Below are positions 1 to 5,730 of a stretch of DNA of 6,650 nt, piece after piece. Origin of the DNA: Gammaproteobacteria bacterium (GTDB lineage Bacteria > Pseudomonadota > Gammaproteobacteria > Pseudomonadales > UBA3067); NCBI GenBank assembly GCA_019090565.1, contig JAHRVS010000012.1, positions 1-6,650 on the forward strand. Direction: 5' to 3'. The translations under genes and the position numbers were made by a program. Every line of letters starts with the position of its first letter. Within the stretch, counting starts at the first letter, position 1. The notes under the pieces were generated by a model, which ran no database searches, was not told the DNA's origin, and worked only from the letters and a program-made list of their open reading frames with translations.

Positions 1-767
1 ATAATAAAATCGGTGGTGATGTTATTAGCTTTGTTCAGTGGCAGGAGGGTGGCTGCAACCTGGGTTATGCACGAAAAATTTTACGTGGTTATTTGTTCGG
101 TAGCGCAACGCTAAAGGCCAGAAACACCCCGGCTGCTAAGGCACCCCAGGAAGGCCAAGAAGCGCCAGATGCGGGCAAGGATATCCCTCTGGTGCTTAAG
201 ACGCTCAGCAGACTCACAGCGGCCATACAGTCCGACTACCTCGAAAGCCGAAACATCACTCAGGAGACCCTTAACGCTCCCCTCTTTCAAGACCGTGTGC
301 TGGAGGGGTACAACCAAGCCCTTATCTTTCCTCACTGGAATGAAAGCGGGCTTTGTGGATTTGAATTCAAAAGCGCCAAATTTACGGGTTTTTCAAAATA
401 TGGCTACAAAGGGATTTGGTATAGTCAAATCCCTAAAAAACTCCACCAGATTATCTTTGTTGAGTCTTCCCTAGAGGCCCTTTCTCACTATCAAAAGTTT
501 AGTCCTTCCAATACCGCCTATTTTACTGCGTCGGGTAACTGGACACCTAAAACTGGGGAATTAATCGGTAAGGTTTTGGCTAAGTATCCAGATACAAAAA
601 TCGTGGCTGCATTCAACAATGACAAAGGAGGGAAAAAGCAAGCGGAAAAGATGATGGCTATTGCACAATCAGTAGGAAGAGGTAATAGCCTAACCCTATC
701 CGCACCAAAGGAGATTGGTGCGGATAGGAACGATTCACTGAAGACGCTTCAACCTACCCTTAACTGA
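1..767 (+). CDS. DUF3991/Toprim domain protein, 5'-truncated by the window edge
   Basis: The frame is open from the left edge (first whole codon at base 3) to TGA at 765-767, giving 254 visible residues. A TTG at 93 could be taken as a start, but the 30 codons before it encode GGDVISFVQW, which resembles the end of a CHC2/primase-type zinc-finger region, so the gene begins outside the window. DUF3991-like sequence follows at about residues 75-140 (YLESRNI, then GLCGFEFK and FTGFSKYGYKGIW). A Toprim_2-like domain follows at about 150-215, with VESSLEAL (Glu154) and AAFNNDKGG (205-207). A late DRNDSL resembles the KDWND motif of these proteins. Such proteins are typically encoded near relaxase and plasmid-transfer genes and are thought to act in DNA processing or priming; the exact reaction is not established. 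Oddity: the usual Toprim DxD appears as NND, so the first Asp is Asn. The gene converges on the abiE operon. Family call is fairly sure; function is inferred. Confidence 0.8.
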   Translation, partial: NKIGGDVISFVQWQEGGCNLGYARKILRGYLFGSATLKARNTPAAKAPQEGQEAPDAGKDIPLVLKTLSRLTAAIQSDYLESRNITQETLNAPLFQDRVLEGYNQALIFPHWNESGLCGFEFKSAKFTGFSKYGYKGIWYSQIPKKLHQIIFVESSLEALSHYQKFSPSNTAYFTASGNWTPKTGELIGKVLAKYPDTKIVAAFNNDKGGKKQAEKMMAIAQSVGRGNSLTLSAPKEIGADRNDSLKTLQPTLN

Positions 768-773
768 TTTGAC

Positions 774-785
774 GCCCTATAGGGC
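774..785. repeat. 12-bp perfect palindrome GCCCTATAGGGC
   Basis: GCCCTATAGGGC is self-complementary and starts 6 bases after the stop codon of the DUF3991/Toprim gene. It has no loop and no following T-run, so it is a poor intrinsic terminator. It could be a protein site or chance. Confidence 0.4.
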
Positions 786-931
786 AGTGTGATTTATTGA
801 TACGGAGCGCATCGAAGCAGTATAAGGACACTAGAGCGCTACAAAGGTGTGCGCATTTTATATGCTTCAGTTCTCCTAAAGGATAAGGTGATTTTTTAAA
901 GGGTAAGAGGCAACAAGAAATCCATTATTCC

Positions 932-949
932 ATTGATTATATTGATTAT
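932..949. repeat. Tandem 9-bp repeat (ATTGATTAT x2)
   Basis: Two adjacent exact copies of ATTGATTAT sit in the 281-bp gap between two convergent genes (768-1048), followed by a further partial ATT. Nothing else in that gap supports a gene. No clear intrinsic terminator is visible for either neighbour. Confidence 0.4.
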
Positions 950-1048
950 ATTAACAATAACCGCCTTCATTCAAACGCTAATTTACACTTGTTCATTATT
1001 GCCATTTCGGGACTAAAAAGCGCTCTATTATATTGAGATTCGCAGTCA

Positions 1049-1945
1049 CTATCTCAGAAGACTTTCCAGTTCAGCTAATTGCTGCTGGTATGCCTCTGGT
1101 TTGCCCTTTTTAAATTTTTCTAAATTCAGTAGCTTCCACTTTACAGACGGGAAATTTTCAAAATCGTATAGTGACCAATCAGGCGTTAAGCGGTTGACGC
1201 TTAATAAAAAAGCCTTATCGGCACTATTCAAACTAGCCTTTATCGTCTCGATTAGTTTCAGCCTTGTAGCTTCAAAATCATCGTAACTAAACCCTATAGA
1301 GCTCATGCCTTCAAACTGGTTTTTGAAGGCCACCCGCTGATCAAGTAAATGCGGACCAAGCAATTCATGAGTAGGTCGACTACTACTGATTAGCCCAAAG
1401 ATAAACCCGCGTTTAATCTCATTGGTAAAACCCTCATTCTCTAACAATAACTTTACATCAAACAAATCTCTTGGGTGCTGCCTATCCATTGCCGCGCATA
1501 ACTTGCCGCCATACGTCTGAGCAAGCGGCACAATAGGCATCACACAAAACACATCAAACTGCTCTTGTGCTGCTTTGCAAAGCTGAACTTTGGTAACATC
1601 ACTGATCAAGCCACGCCCAACCATATTGACTTCAATTTTGATGATCACTCCGCGCTCATTAAGCTGAAGCTTACATACATTTGCTTTATGCTGAACCCGT
1701 ATCGATGGGCGCAAACCTTCGATACGCTCTTTGATGCTAACAAGCGCGGCATTGATCCCGTCAAGCGTTTCTTTGCGACCGGCTATCTCGACATAGGTTA
1801 AATCAATATCGACAGACAGCCTTGGCATGTCCCGCACAAATAGGTTAATAGCCGTACCACCATGCATAGCAAAGCACACTTCTTTTGCAACCTCTGGCAA
1901 AACATCCAACAAAAGACTAACTTGCTTTTTATAAGCTTCGTTCAT
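1049..1945 (-). CDS. abiEii: AbiEii-family nucleotidyltransferase toxin (type IV TA)
   Basis: A 298-residue protein of the AbiEii/AbiGii (MenT-like) nucleotidyltransferase toxins, complete at both ends. The minimal NTase core is visible: FAMHGGTAINLF (Gly29-Gly30-Thr31), then RLSVDIDLTYV with Asp46 and Asp48 as likely metal ligands, then IIKIEVN at about 101-107, and YGGKLCAAMDRQHPRDLFDV with Lys148, Arg159, Asp160 and Asp163. All motifs typical of an active enzyme appear present. Known relatives bind NTP; some modify the tRNA acceptor end and so block translation. The target of this one is not known. Its ATG overlaps the antitoxin stop as ATGA. An AGAGG Shine-Dalgarno lies at 1953-1957, 7 nt before the ATG, inside abiEi, which suggests translational coupling. 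It acts in the cytoplasm and would be expressed from the abiEi promoter. Expected phenotype: abortive phage infection and plasmid maintenance. Confidence 0.92.
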   Translation of the reverse strand: MNEAYKKQVSLLLDVLPEVAKEVCFAMHGGTAINLFVRDMPRLSVDIDLTYVEIAGRKETLDGINAALVSIKERIEGLRPSIRVQHKANVCKLQLNERGVIIKIEVNMVGRGLISDVTKVQLCKAAQEQFDVFCVMPIVPLAQTYGGKLCAAMDRQHPRDLFDVKLLLENEGFTNEIKRGFIFGLISSSRPTHELLGPHLLDQRVAFKNQFEGMSSIGFSYDDFEATRLKLIETIKASLNSADKAFLLSVNRLTPDWSLYDFENFPSVKWKLLNLEKFKKGKPEAYQQQLAELESLLR

Positions 1946-2712
1946 GATGCTGCCTCTAACTCTTTGGGAACGGTTATCTGATACTTAGATACATAAGCCC
2001 CTTCACTTACGATACATCGTTTACCCGCCCCCAAATCAACCTTGTCCAAATTGATAAAATTCAGCCATTCATGACCAGCCTTATCCGCCATGTATAGAAA
2101 CAGGCGCTTGACCTTTACCGATGAACAGCCTTCCAATAGATTTTGTACCGAGGCTGGCCGCAAATTATTCATACCCTCCATCAGCTCAAACACTTCCAAT
2201 AATGGTTGATACTTGGGGGCCAAATATAAGCACTCCACGAGCGCTCGTGCGGGACTTGAAACTTTTATTTTGAAACTCTTGTATTCGATTTCTACCAAAC
2301 CCAGTTCTGGGGGCAAAAAGGAAGTCAGCTTACACTCTACGCTTAGGTTCCAATCCCGCTTTTTAAACCAAAGCGGCAATCTGTCGTCTTTACCGCCAAA
2401 GAGCTGTACTTTCTTGGCGGATAGCTCCAAGTAATGAGCTTTTCCCTGTAACGATAGCGCAGTTTTACCCGCTGGATGCACACTTAAGCCTAGCTGGGAT
2501 TGCAGGGCATAAATGCCGCCCAAATAATCCACTTGATCACCATGACGTATAAGAGCACCTGTGCCGATAGAATCAAACCACTGGCTCTTTTTGTACTGCT
2601 TTTGCAGATCAAGGCTATACCCTTGTTCCACTAGCCATGCTGAAGAGAGCACAACGCCAGAAGGCTGAGCACTAAGCAACGTGTTTAATTTTGACCCTAT
2701 TTTGGTATTCAT
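1942..2712 (-). CDS. abiEi: AbiEi-family antitoxin / autorepressor (type IV TA)
   Basis: A 256-residue protein matching the AbiEi_3 type of antitoxin. The N-terminal winged-helix region (about 1-100) carries the characteristic run WFDSIGTGALIRHGDQVDYL, then GGIYALQSQLGLSVHPAGKTAL and the LQGKAHYLEL block. The C-terminal antitoxin domain covers about 100-250 (SSPARALVECLYLAP at 152-166). In the family this protein both neutralises the AbiEii toxin, without a stable complex in the classic type IV case, and represses its own operon by binding inverted repeats. The first ATG is chosen because the family match begins there. No Shine-Dalgarno precedes it, and the best -10 ends only 6 bases upstream, so translation may be leaderless. 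The stop overlaps the abiEii start. It lies immediately downstream of a three-palindrome control region. Confidence 0.92.
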   Translation of the reverse strand: MNTKIGSKLNTLLSAQPSGVVLSSAWLVEQGYSLDLQKQYKKSQWFDSIGTGALIRHGDQVDYLGGIYALQSQLGLSVHPAGKTALSLQGKAHYLELSAKKVQLFGGKDDRLPLWFKKRDWNLSVECKLTSFLPPELGLVEIEYKSFKIKVSSPARALVECLYLAPKYQPLLEVFELMEGMNNLRPASVQNLLEGCSSVKVKRLFLYMADKAGHEWLNFINLDKVDLGAGKRCIVSEGAYVSKYQITVPKELEAAS

Positions 2713-2729
2713 AATACCAATATATAGGG
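2695..2729. promoter_or_regulatory. Operator-like inverted repeat over the abiEi start codon (IR1)
   Basis: TTGGTATT-CAT-AATACCAA (2702-2720) is a perfect 8-bp inverted repeat whose 3-base spacer is the start codon itself. It is framed by CCCTAT (2695-2700) and ATAGGG (2724-2729), a second, slightly offset pair of arms. The half-site pair GGTATT-n3-AATACC recurs exactly at 2776-2790. The site overlaps the predicted -10, as expected for autorepression by AbiEi. Confidence 0.65.
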
Positions 2730-2747
2730 ATTATTAAACTAAGACAA
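2719..2747 (-). promoter_or_regulatory. Predicted abiE promoter (leaderless)
   Basis: On the minus strand, -35 TTGTCT (2742-2747), a 17-bp spacer and -10 TATATT (2719-2724). Six bases separate the -10 from the A of the abiEi ATG, so transcription would start at or within a base or two of the start codon. A weaker alternative uses TTAAAC as -35 with TTTAAT/TAATAAT as -10 and would leave a short leader, but it still shows no Shine-Dalgarno. Confidence 0.5.
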
Positions 2748-2762
2748 CAGAATAGTTTAATA
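2732..2762. promoter_or_regulatory. Middle inverted repeat of the abiE control region (IR3)
   Basis: TATTAAACTA (2732-2741) and TAGTTTAATA (2753-2762) form a perfect 10-bp inverted repeat with an 11-base spacer that contains the predicted -35. The centre, 2747, is exactly midway between the centres of the two neighbouring palindromes (2711 and 2783). Its right arm shares bases with the left end of the long palindrome at 2755-2811. Confidence 0.55.
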
Positions 2763-2811
2763 TTTTTCTTATATAGGTATTTAAAATACCTATATAAGAA
2801 AAATATTAAAC
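2755..2811. repeat. 57-bp palindrome with perfect 28-bp arms (IR2)
   Basis: Bases 2755-2782 pair perfectly with 2784-2811 around a single central base (2783). The arms are very AT-rich and carry the GGTATT-n3-AATACC core at 2776-2790, the same core that covers the abiEi start codon. This is probably the upstream AbiEi operator. It could extrude as a cruciform. A strand-specific terminator role is unlikely, since no separate T-run follows the stem. Confidence 0.7.
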
Positions 2812-2860
2812 CCAAGTATAGTAAGGAGCGACAACCTAAAAACAATAAAGACAGCGACTA

Positions 2861-2880
2861 TGGTCAATCAAACCTGACCA
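2861..2880. repeat. Inverted repeat TGGTCA-n8-TGACCA
   Basis: A 6-bp inverted repeat with an 8-base spacer, in the 177-bp gap (2812-2988) between the abiE control region and the third partition gene. A related repeat, CGGTCA-n15-TGACCG, lies upstream of parA at 5704-5730. The rest of the gap shows no ORF and no convincing intrinsic terminator for the par operon. Confidence 0.35.
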
Positions 2881-2988
2881 CACAATTGACGATTAGCGCA
2901 TTGCATATGAATCACGAAAGTATCCCGTGGGCGTCATGTTTCATTCAGATCGAATCTAAAAAAAGATGAGCCAATGAACAACATAAGG

Positions 2989-3369
2989 TTAAAATTCCAC
3001 TACCCCCCCACCCTCTGTAATTAGGCGTTGGCTTATTGCTGCCCTCAAAATTATACTCCTATCAACAACCTTGCTGTCACCGCCCTCCCTCATCTGAATC
3101 TCAGCGTTCTTAATAAGCGCGCTAATGCGGTATTCGAGCGTTAGAGGAATTACTTCATTTTCACCGCTATCCATAAATTCCTCTGCAACCAAATGCCAAA
3201 AATCATTTTTGTTTACCAGTCGCTCAACCGCCTCAGAAATCCACCTACTTCGTTCGCGAGAACCATAACTCTGATTTAGCATGGATTTTTTAATCATTTC
3301 AATAGCGATAGCCGGCAGCCTAAGGGATGTTCGTGTCTTTTTTTCAATACGGGAACCTAGTACTTTCAC
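2989..3369 (-). CDS. Small putative double ribbon-helix-helix protein, third gene of the par operon
   Basis: A 126-residue protein of no family I recognise. Its pattern suggests two ribbon-helix-helix units in one chain: strand KTRTSLRLP (11-19) followed by helices about 20-32 and 38-53 (RSRWISEAVERLV), then strand EVIPLTLEY (72-80) followed by helices about 80-95 and 101-117 (VVDRSIILRAAISQRLI). RHH proteins bind operators or centromeres as beta-strand pairs, so a role as operon repressor or third partition factor is plausible but inferred. The start is GTG at 3367-3369, overlapping the parB stop as GTGA. A GAAGGG lies 11 nt upstream, a long spacing, so coupling to parB translation is likely. 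The C-terminus is Gly-rich, encoded by a GGGTGGGGGGG tract (minus strand) close to the stop. It ends in TAA. Confidence 0.75.
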   Translation of the reverse strand: MKVLGSRIEKKTRTSLRLPAIAIEMIKKSMLNQSYGSRERSRWISEAVERLVNKNDFWHLVAEEFMDSGENEVIPLTLEYRISALIKNAEIQMREGGDSKVVDRSIILRAAISQRLITEGGGVVEF

Positions 3370-4517
3370 TTATCGGAAAACCCTTCTTTATCTATATACT
3401 CCAATAACTCAGTTAACGCTGTAGAAAGCCCAGAAGGATCTTCGAGGTCACAGAGTTTTATTCGCTCTGTTAAATCACTCTGGTTAAGCTTTTCAACGAC
3501 GGTGTTAACTATGAACGCAACTGGCTGCGGATTTGCCTTTTTATTGAGTTTCAACGCTACCTGTTTGACCGGGCTAGATGGTTTTTTTGACTGAACTTTC
3601 CCCACCTGACCTTTTTTGCCGGCAACAATCATTTCTTTGGTAACTATTTCCCCCGACTGAATTCGTCCGATGAACTCTTTTCTGTCTCGGCCGTTTAGAC
3701 AGACCAGCTCATGCGCCACCTCTATCGCTTTAATATCGCCGGCCTTCATGGAATCAAGAAGCCCCTTGTCATTAGACAAAACCACTTTCAGGTATACTGC
3801 GGCCTGACTACGCTTTACAGAAACCAGCTGTGCAAACTTGCGTACCGTCATCTTAGATGAGGGGTAAACCTTGCCCCACTCCTCTAAAATCTGATCCATA
3901 TTGCGAATTATCTCCCAAAGAGTAAGGTTCTCTCGGGAATGGTTTTCCTGCCACTGGAGAATTGTCTTATCCAAAGACGAGGGTTTCGTTTTCCAGACCC
4001 GCGTTGCGATGTGTTGCGTTTCAAGCAACACGTGTGCGAGAAAGCGCCTTTCACCAGCGAAAAGGTAAAAAGAGGTCTCTTCTCTCCATACGCTGACTGG
4101 GTTTATTAAATTTTCAGGCCCTTTAAGGTCCGCAGAAAACCTAGCAATAGAAAGCAGATCTTGTGTTTTTTTAGTGTCACCAAACACGTTTTTGACCCGA
4201 TCACAATAAGCTTCAAACCACTCTCCATCTTCTCGAAATGCGTCTTCTGGGAGCCTAAGCCGATCGATATTCGCCTGTATCTCGTCCTTACCTATTTCTA
4301 AGTCGCGAGGATTAGACGGATCCGTGTAGATCAAGTGAAGGGGGATAAACTGAACATTAACCTCCTCCGGAGCCTCTGTATCATCGAACTGAGCACTAAT
4401 GCCTTTCAACCACTTATTGGTGCCCTGCTCTAGCGTATGATCCACATTTTGGCTTTCATTCGTTATAGGCTTTCGAGCGCCCAAGGCTTTTCTCTTCTTA
4501 GCGGGTGTGTTCATCAT
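3366..4517 (-). CDS. parB: ParB-family partition protein
   Basis: A 383-residue ParB. The N-terminal domain starts with FIPLHLIYTDPSNPR (57-71). The CTP-binding motifs are GERRFLAHVLL (Box II, 155-165) and ENHSRENLTLWEI (191-203). A helix-turn-helix lies at about 223-247 (MTVRKFAQLVSVKRSQAAVYLKV) and a probable dimerisation segment at about 330-380. ParB loads on parS, spreads as a CTP-dependent clamp and stimulates ParA ATPase. Oddity: about 45 extra residues separate NPR from the usual region before LLSIARFSADLKG, rich in charged and aromatic residues. Two ATGs are in tandem (4515-4517 and 4512-4514). The Shine-Dalgarno AAGGA at 4523-4527 is 5 nt from the first and 8 nt from the second, so the true start may be either. 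A 25-bp palindrome lies just upstream, and the stop overlaps the next gene. Confidence 0.93.
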   Translation of the reverse strand: MMNTPAKKRKALGARKPITNESQNVDHTLEQGTNKWLKGISAQFDDTEAPEEVNVQFIPLHLIYTDPSNPRDLEIGKDEIQANIDRLRLPEDAFREDGEWFEAYCDRVKNVFGDTKKTQDLLSIARFSADLKGPENLINPVSVWREETSFYLFAGERRFLAHVLLETQHIATRVWKTKPSSLDKTILQWQENHSRENLTLWEIIRNMDQILEEWGKVYPSSKMTVRKFAQLVSVKRSQAAVYLKVVLSNDKGLLDSMKAGDIKAIEVAHELVCLNGRDRKEFIGRIQSGEIVTKEMIVAGKKGQVGKVQSKKPSSPVKQVALKLNKKANPQPVAFIVNTVVEKLNQSDLTERIKLCDLEDPSGLSTALTELLEYIDKEGFSDK

Positions 4518-4532
4518 TCCAGTCCTTCTTTC

Positions 4533-4557
4533 GTTTTGTCCGGACCCCGGACAAAAC
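4533..4557. promoter_or_regulatory. parA-parB intercistronic palindrome, candidate parS/operator copy 2
   Basis: GTTTTGTCCGG (4533-4543), spacer ACC, CCGGACAAAAC (4547-4557): perfect 11-bp arms. The central 21 bp (4535-4555) are identical, on the opposite strand, to 5653-5673 upstream of parA. It starts 5 bases after the parA stop and sits just before the parB Shine-Dalgarno. As RNA it would form a stable hairpin, but with no T-run after it on the minus strand it is not a typical terminator. The exact recurrence argues for protein binding (ParB or the RHH protein). Confidence 0.72.
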
Positions 4558-4561
4558 TATT

Positions 4562-5542
4562 TTATGCTTCTAGAGCGTGGTCTTTTTGTTTTGAGGTTTT
4601 GGGGCTTGTATCCGAAAAAATTGCGCTATAAACATATTCACATACACTTTCTGACTTTTTCCTAGTGCTGTCGCTAGATTTTATATTGAATATTGATTTT
4701 GGCACGACACCTTTAACGTCACGCTTCGGGAATGCGATTGACAGTGGCAGGTATACTCCCTCAGGCATAGATAAGGACGGCAAGGTTTCTCGAATCAGTT
4801 TCAAGTTGTTTTTATGTAAAGAAACGCCAATTCTCACCTTATTGGGTAGAAGGCCAACGACCTCTACCTTTGCCTGGCCTGTATTACGATTGAAATTCTC
4901 GGCGGTAATGGCCTGCGCCATCGCATTGATACCTTGAAGAGACTTTTCTTCGGGCTCGAAAGGCACCACTACATGTGTTGCGGCTCTTAAAGCAGACCTA
5001 AATATAGGATTACGGGAAGGCCCTGTATCCAAAATCACTAGATCATAACTTTCCGCAACCTCATCGCAGTGCAAAAGCTCCCCTAATCTATTGACCACTT
5101 TCCTATCGATCTCCCCTGATGCGCTGTCAAATGCCTCATTAATGTCTTCAAGTTCTTTGGGATGACCGACAATAACGTCGATCTCGACGCTTTTATTTTT
5201 ATCTGCAAGCTTTATGGTATGTGGCAGCACCATTTTGCCGTAAAACACATCAGCGATCGTGCTTCTCTCACTTAATTCTTCAGAACCATCGTAATCAGGG
5301 TGCAACGGTGGCAGTTGGCCTCCTCTTGATTGTGGCGAGGTTTCCATTCCCACAAAGTAGTCTGATGTATTGCACTGCATATCAAGATCAACAACAAGAA
5401 TGCGCGCGCTTCGAGCTTGATCACGCTCCAATATTTTCCAAACTAACGCGCCGTATTCGGCCAAAACGGTAACGGTGGTCGTTTTACCGACCCCACCTTT
5501 TTGATTTAAAACGGCCAAAACGTTTGTCTTATAATTAAACAT
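4562..5542 (-). CDS. parA: ParA-family partition ATPase
   Basis: A 326-residue deviant Walker ATPase. The Walker A motif NQKGGVGKTTT is at 13-23, with the signature Lys15 and the catalytic-loop Lys20. Walker A' is VVDLDMQCN (51-58, Asp52/Asp54) and Walker B is YDLVILDTGPS (166-176, Asp172). A later VVVPFEPEEKSLQGI (191-205) is also typical of the fold. ParA binds nucleoid DNA with ATP and, driven by ParB-parS, positions plasmid copies. Walker A begins almost at the N-terminus, so there is no N-terminal helix-turn-helix of the type Ia (P1/F-like) ParAs, yet the protein is longer than most type Ib ParAs because of segments at about 65-95 and a Lys/Ser-rich C-terminus (288-326). Autoregulation may therefore lie with ParB or the third gene. 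ATG at 5540-5542 is preceded by a weak AGAAGAG ribosome site. Confidence 0.94.
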   Translation of the reverse strand: MFNYKTNVLAVLNQKGGVGKTTTVTVLAEYGALVWKILERDQARSARILVVDLDMQCNTSDYFVGMETSPQSRGGQLPPLHPDYDGSEELSERSTIADVFYGKMVLPHTIKLADKNKSVEIDVIVGHPKELEDINEAFDSASGEIDRKVVNRLGELLHCDEVAESYDLVILDTGPSRNPIFRSALRAATHVVVPFEPEEKSLQGINAMAQAITAENFNRNTGQAKVEVVGLLPNKVRIGVSLHKNNLKLIRETLPSLSMPEGVYLPLSIAFPKRDVKGVVPKSIFNIKSSDSTRKKSESVCEYVYSAIFSDTSPKTSKQKDHALEA

Positions 5543-5591
5543 AACAGTCTCTTCTTAACATACAGTACATAACATACGACCCATTACTTCC

Positions 5592-5621
5592 ATAATAGGC
5601 TAGGCATGGAAAGTTGTACAA
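5592..5621 (-). promoter_or_regulatory. Predicted par operon promoter
   Basis: On the minus strand, -35 TTGTAC (5616-5621), an 18-bp spacer and -10 TATTAT (5592-5597). Transcription would start near 5585, giving a leader of about 43 nt before the parA ATG. The -35 lies inside the 12-bp palindrome at 5612-5623. The leader also holds an 8-bp direct repeat, TAACATAC, at 5556-5563 and 5570-5577 (plus strand). Confidence 0.5.
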
Positions 5622-5623
5622 CT
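5612..5623. promoter_or_regulatory. 12-bp palindrome AGTTGTACAACT on the par promoter
   Basis: A perfect self-complementary 12-mer covering the predicted -35 of the par promoter. Its position fits a repressor operator; the small RHH-like protein and ParB are candidate ligands. No second copy was seen in the window. Confidence 0.45.
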
Positions 5624-5643
5624 AATTTGTTATCAAAATATAT

Positions 5644-5682
5644 GGTTTTAAGTTTGTCCGGGGTCCGGACAAACTTAAAACC
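5644..5682. promoter_or_regulatory. 39-bp palindrome upstream of parA, candidate parS/operator copy 1
   Basis: Perfect 18-bp arms (5644-5661 and 5665-5682) around GGT; the core is TTTGTCCGG-GGT-CCGGACAAA. The central 21 bp are identical, inverted, to 4535-4555 between parA and parB. It lies about 20 bp upstream of the predicted -35, so it is better placed for a partition centromere or upstream operator than for simple promoter occlusion. The sequence is unlike the chromosomal consensus parS (TGTTTCACGTGAAACA). Confidence 0.75.
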
Positions 5683-5703
5683 TACAAAACCAAGAGGGTA
5701 GGG

Positions 5704-5730
5704 CGGTCACTATTTCTTTTGATCTGACCG
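5704..5730. repeat. Inverted repeat CGGTCA-n15-TGACCG
   Basis: A 6-bp inverted repeat with a 15-base spacer, 21 bp beyond the 39-bp palindrome. It shares the GGTCA/TGACC arms with the repeat at 2861-2880, on the other side of the par operon. It is short enough to be chance. Confidence 0.3.

Noticed and set aside
93..767. TTG at 93 as the true start of the first gene
   Set aside because: The same frame is open to the window edge and the upstream codons encode GGDVISFVQW, which fits the family, so the gene is 5'-partial.
832..1027. TAGAGCGCT (832-840) and AGCGCTCTA (1019-1027) as terminal inverted repeats of an element
   Set aside because: Only 9 bp, no target-site duplication and no gene between them; consistent with chance.
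1101..1286. Plus-strand ORF opposite abiEii, and similar ORFs opposite abiEi, parB and parA
   Set aside because: They lie antisense to well-supported genes, lack ribosome sites and show no recognisable motifs.
2930..2988. Terminator for the par operon after the third gene
   Set aside because: The A/T tract at 2957-2966 lies on the wrong side of the only short stem (AGATcgaATCT) for minus-strand transcription.
4533..4557. Rho-independent terminator between parA and parB
   Set aside because: The hairpin is strong but no T-run follows it on the minus strand, and the same 21-bp core recurs upstream of parA, favouring a protein site.
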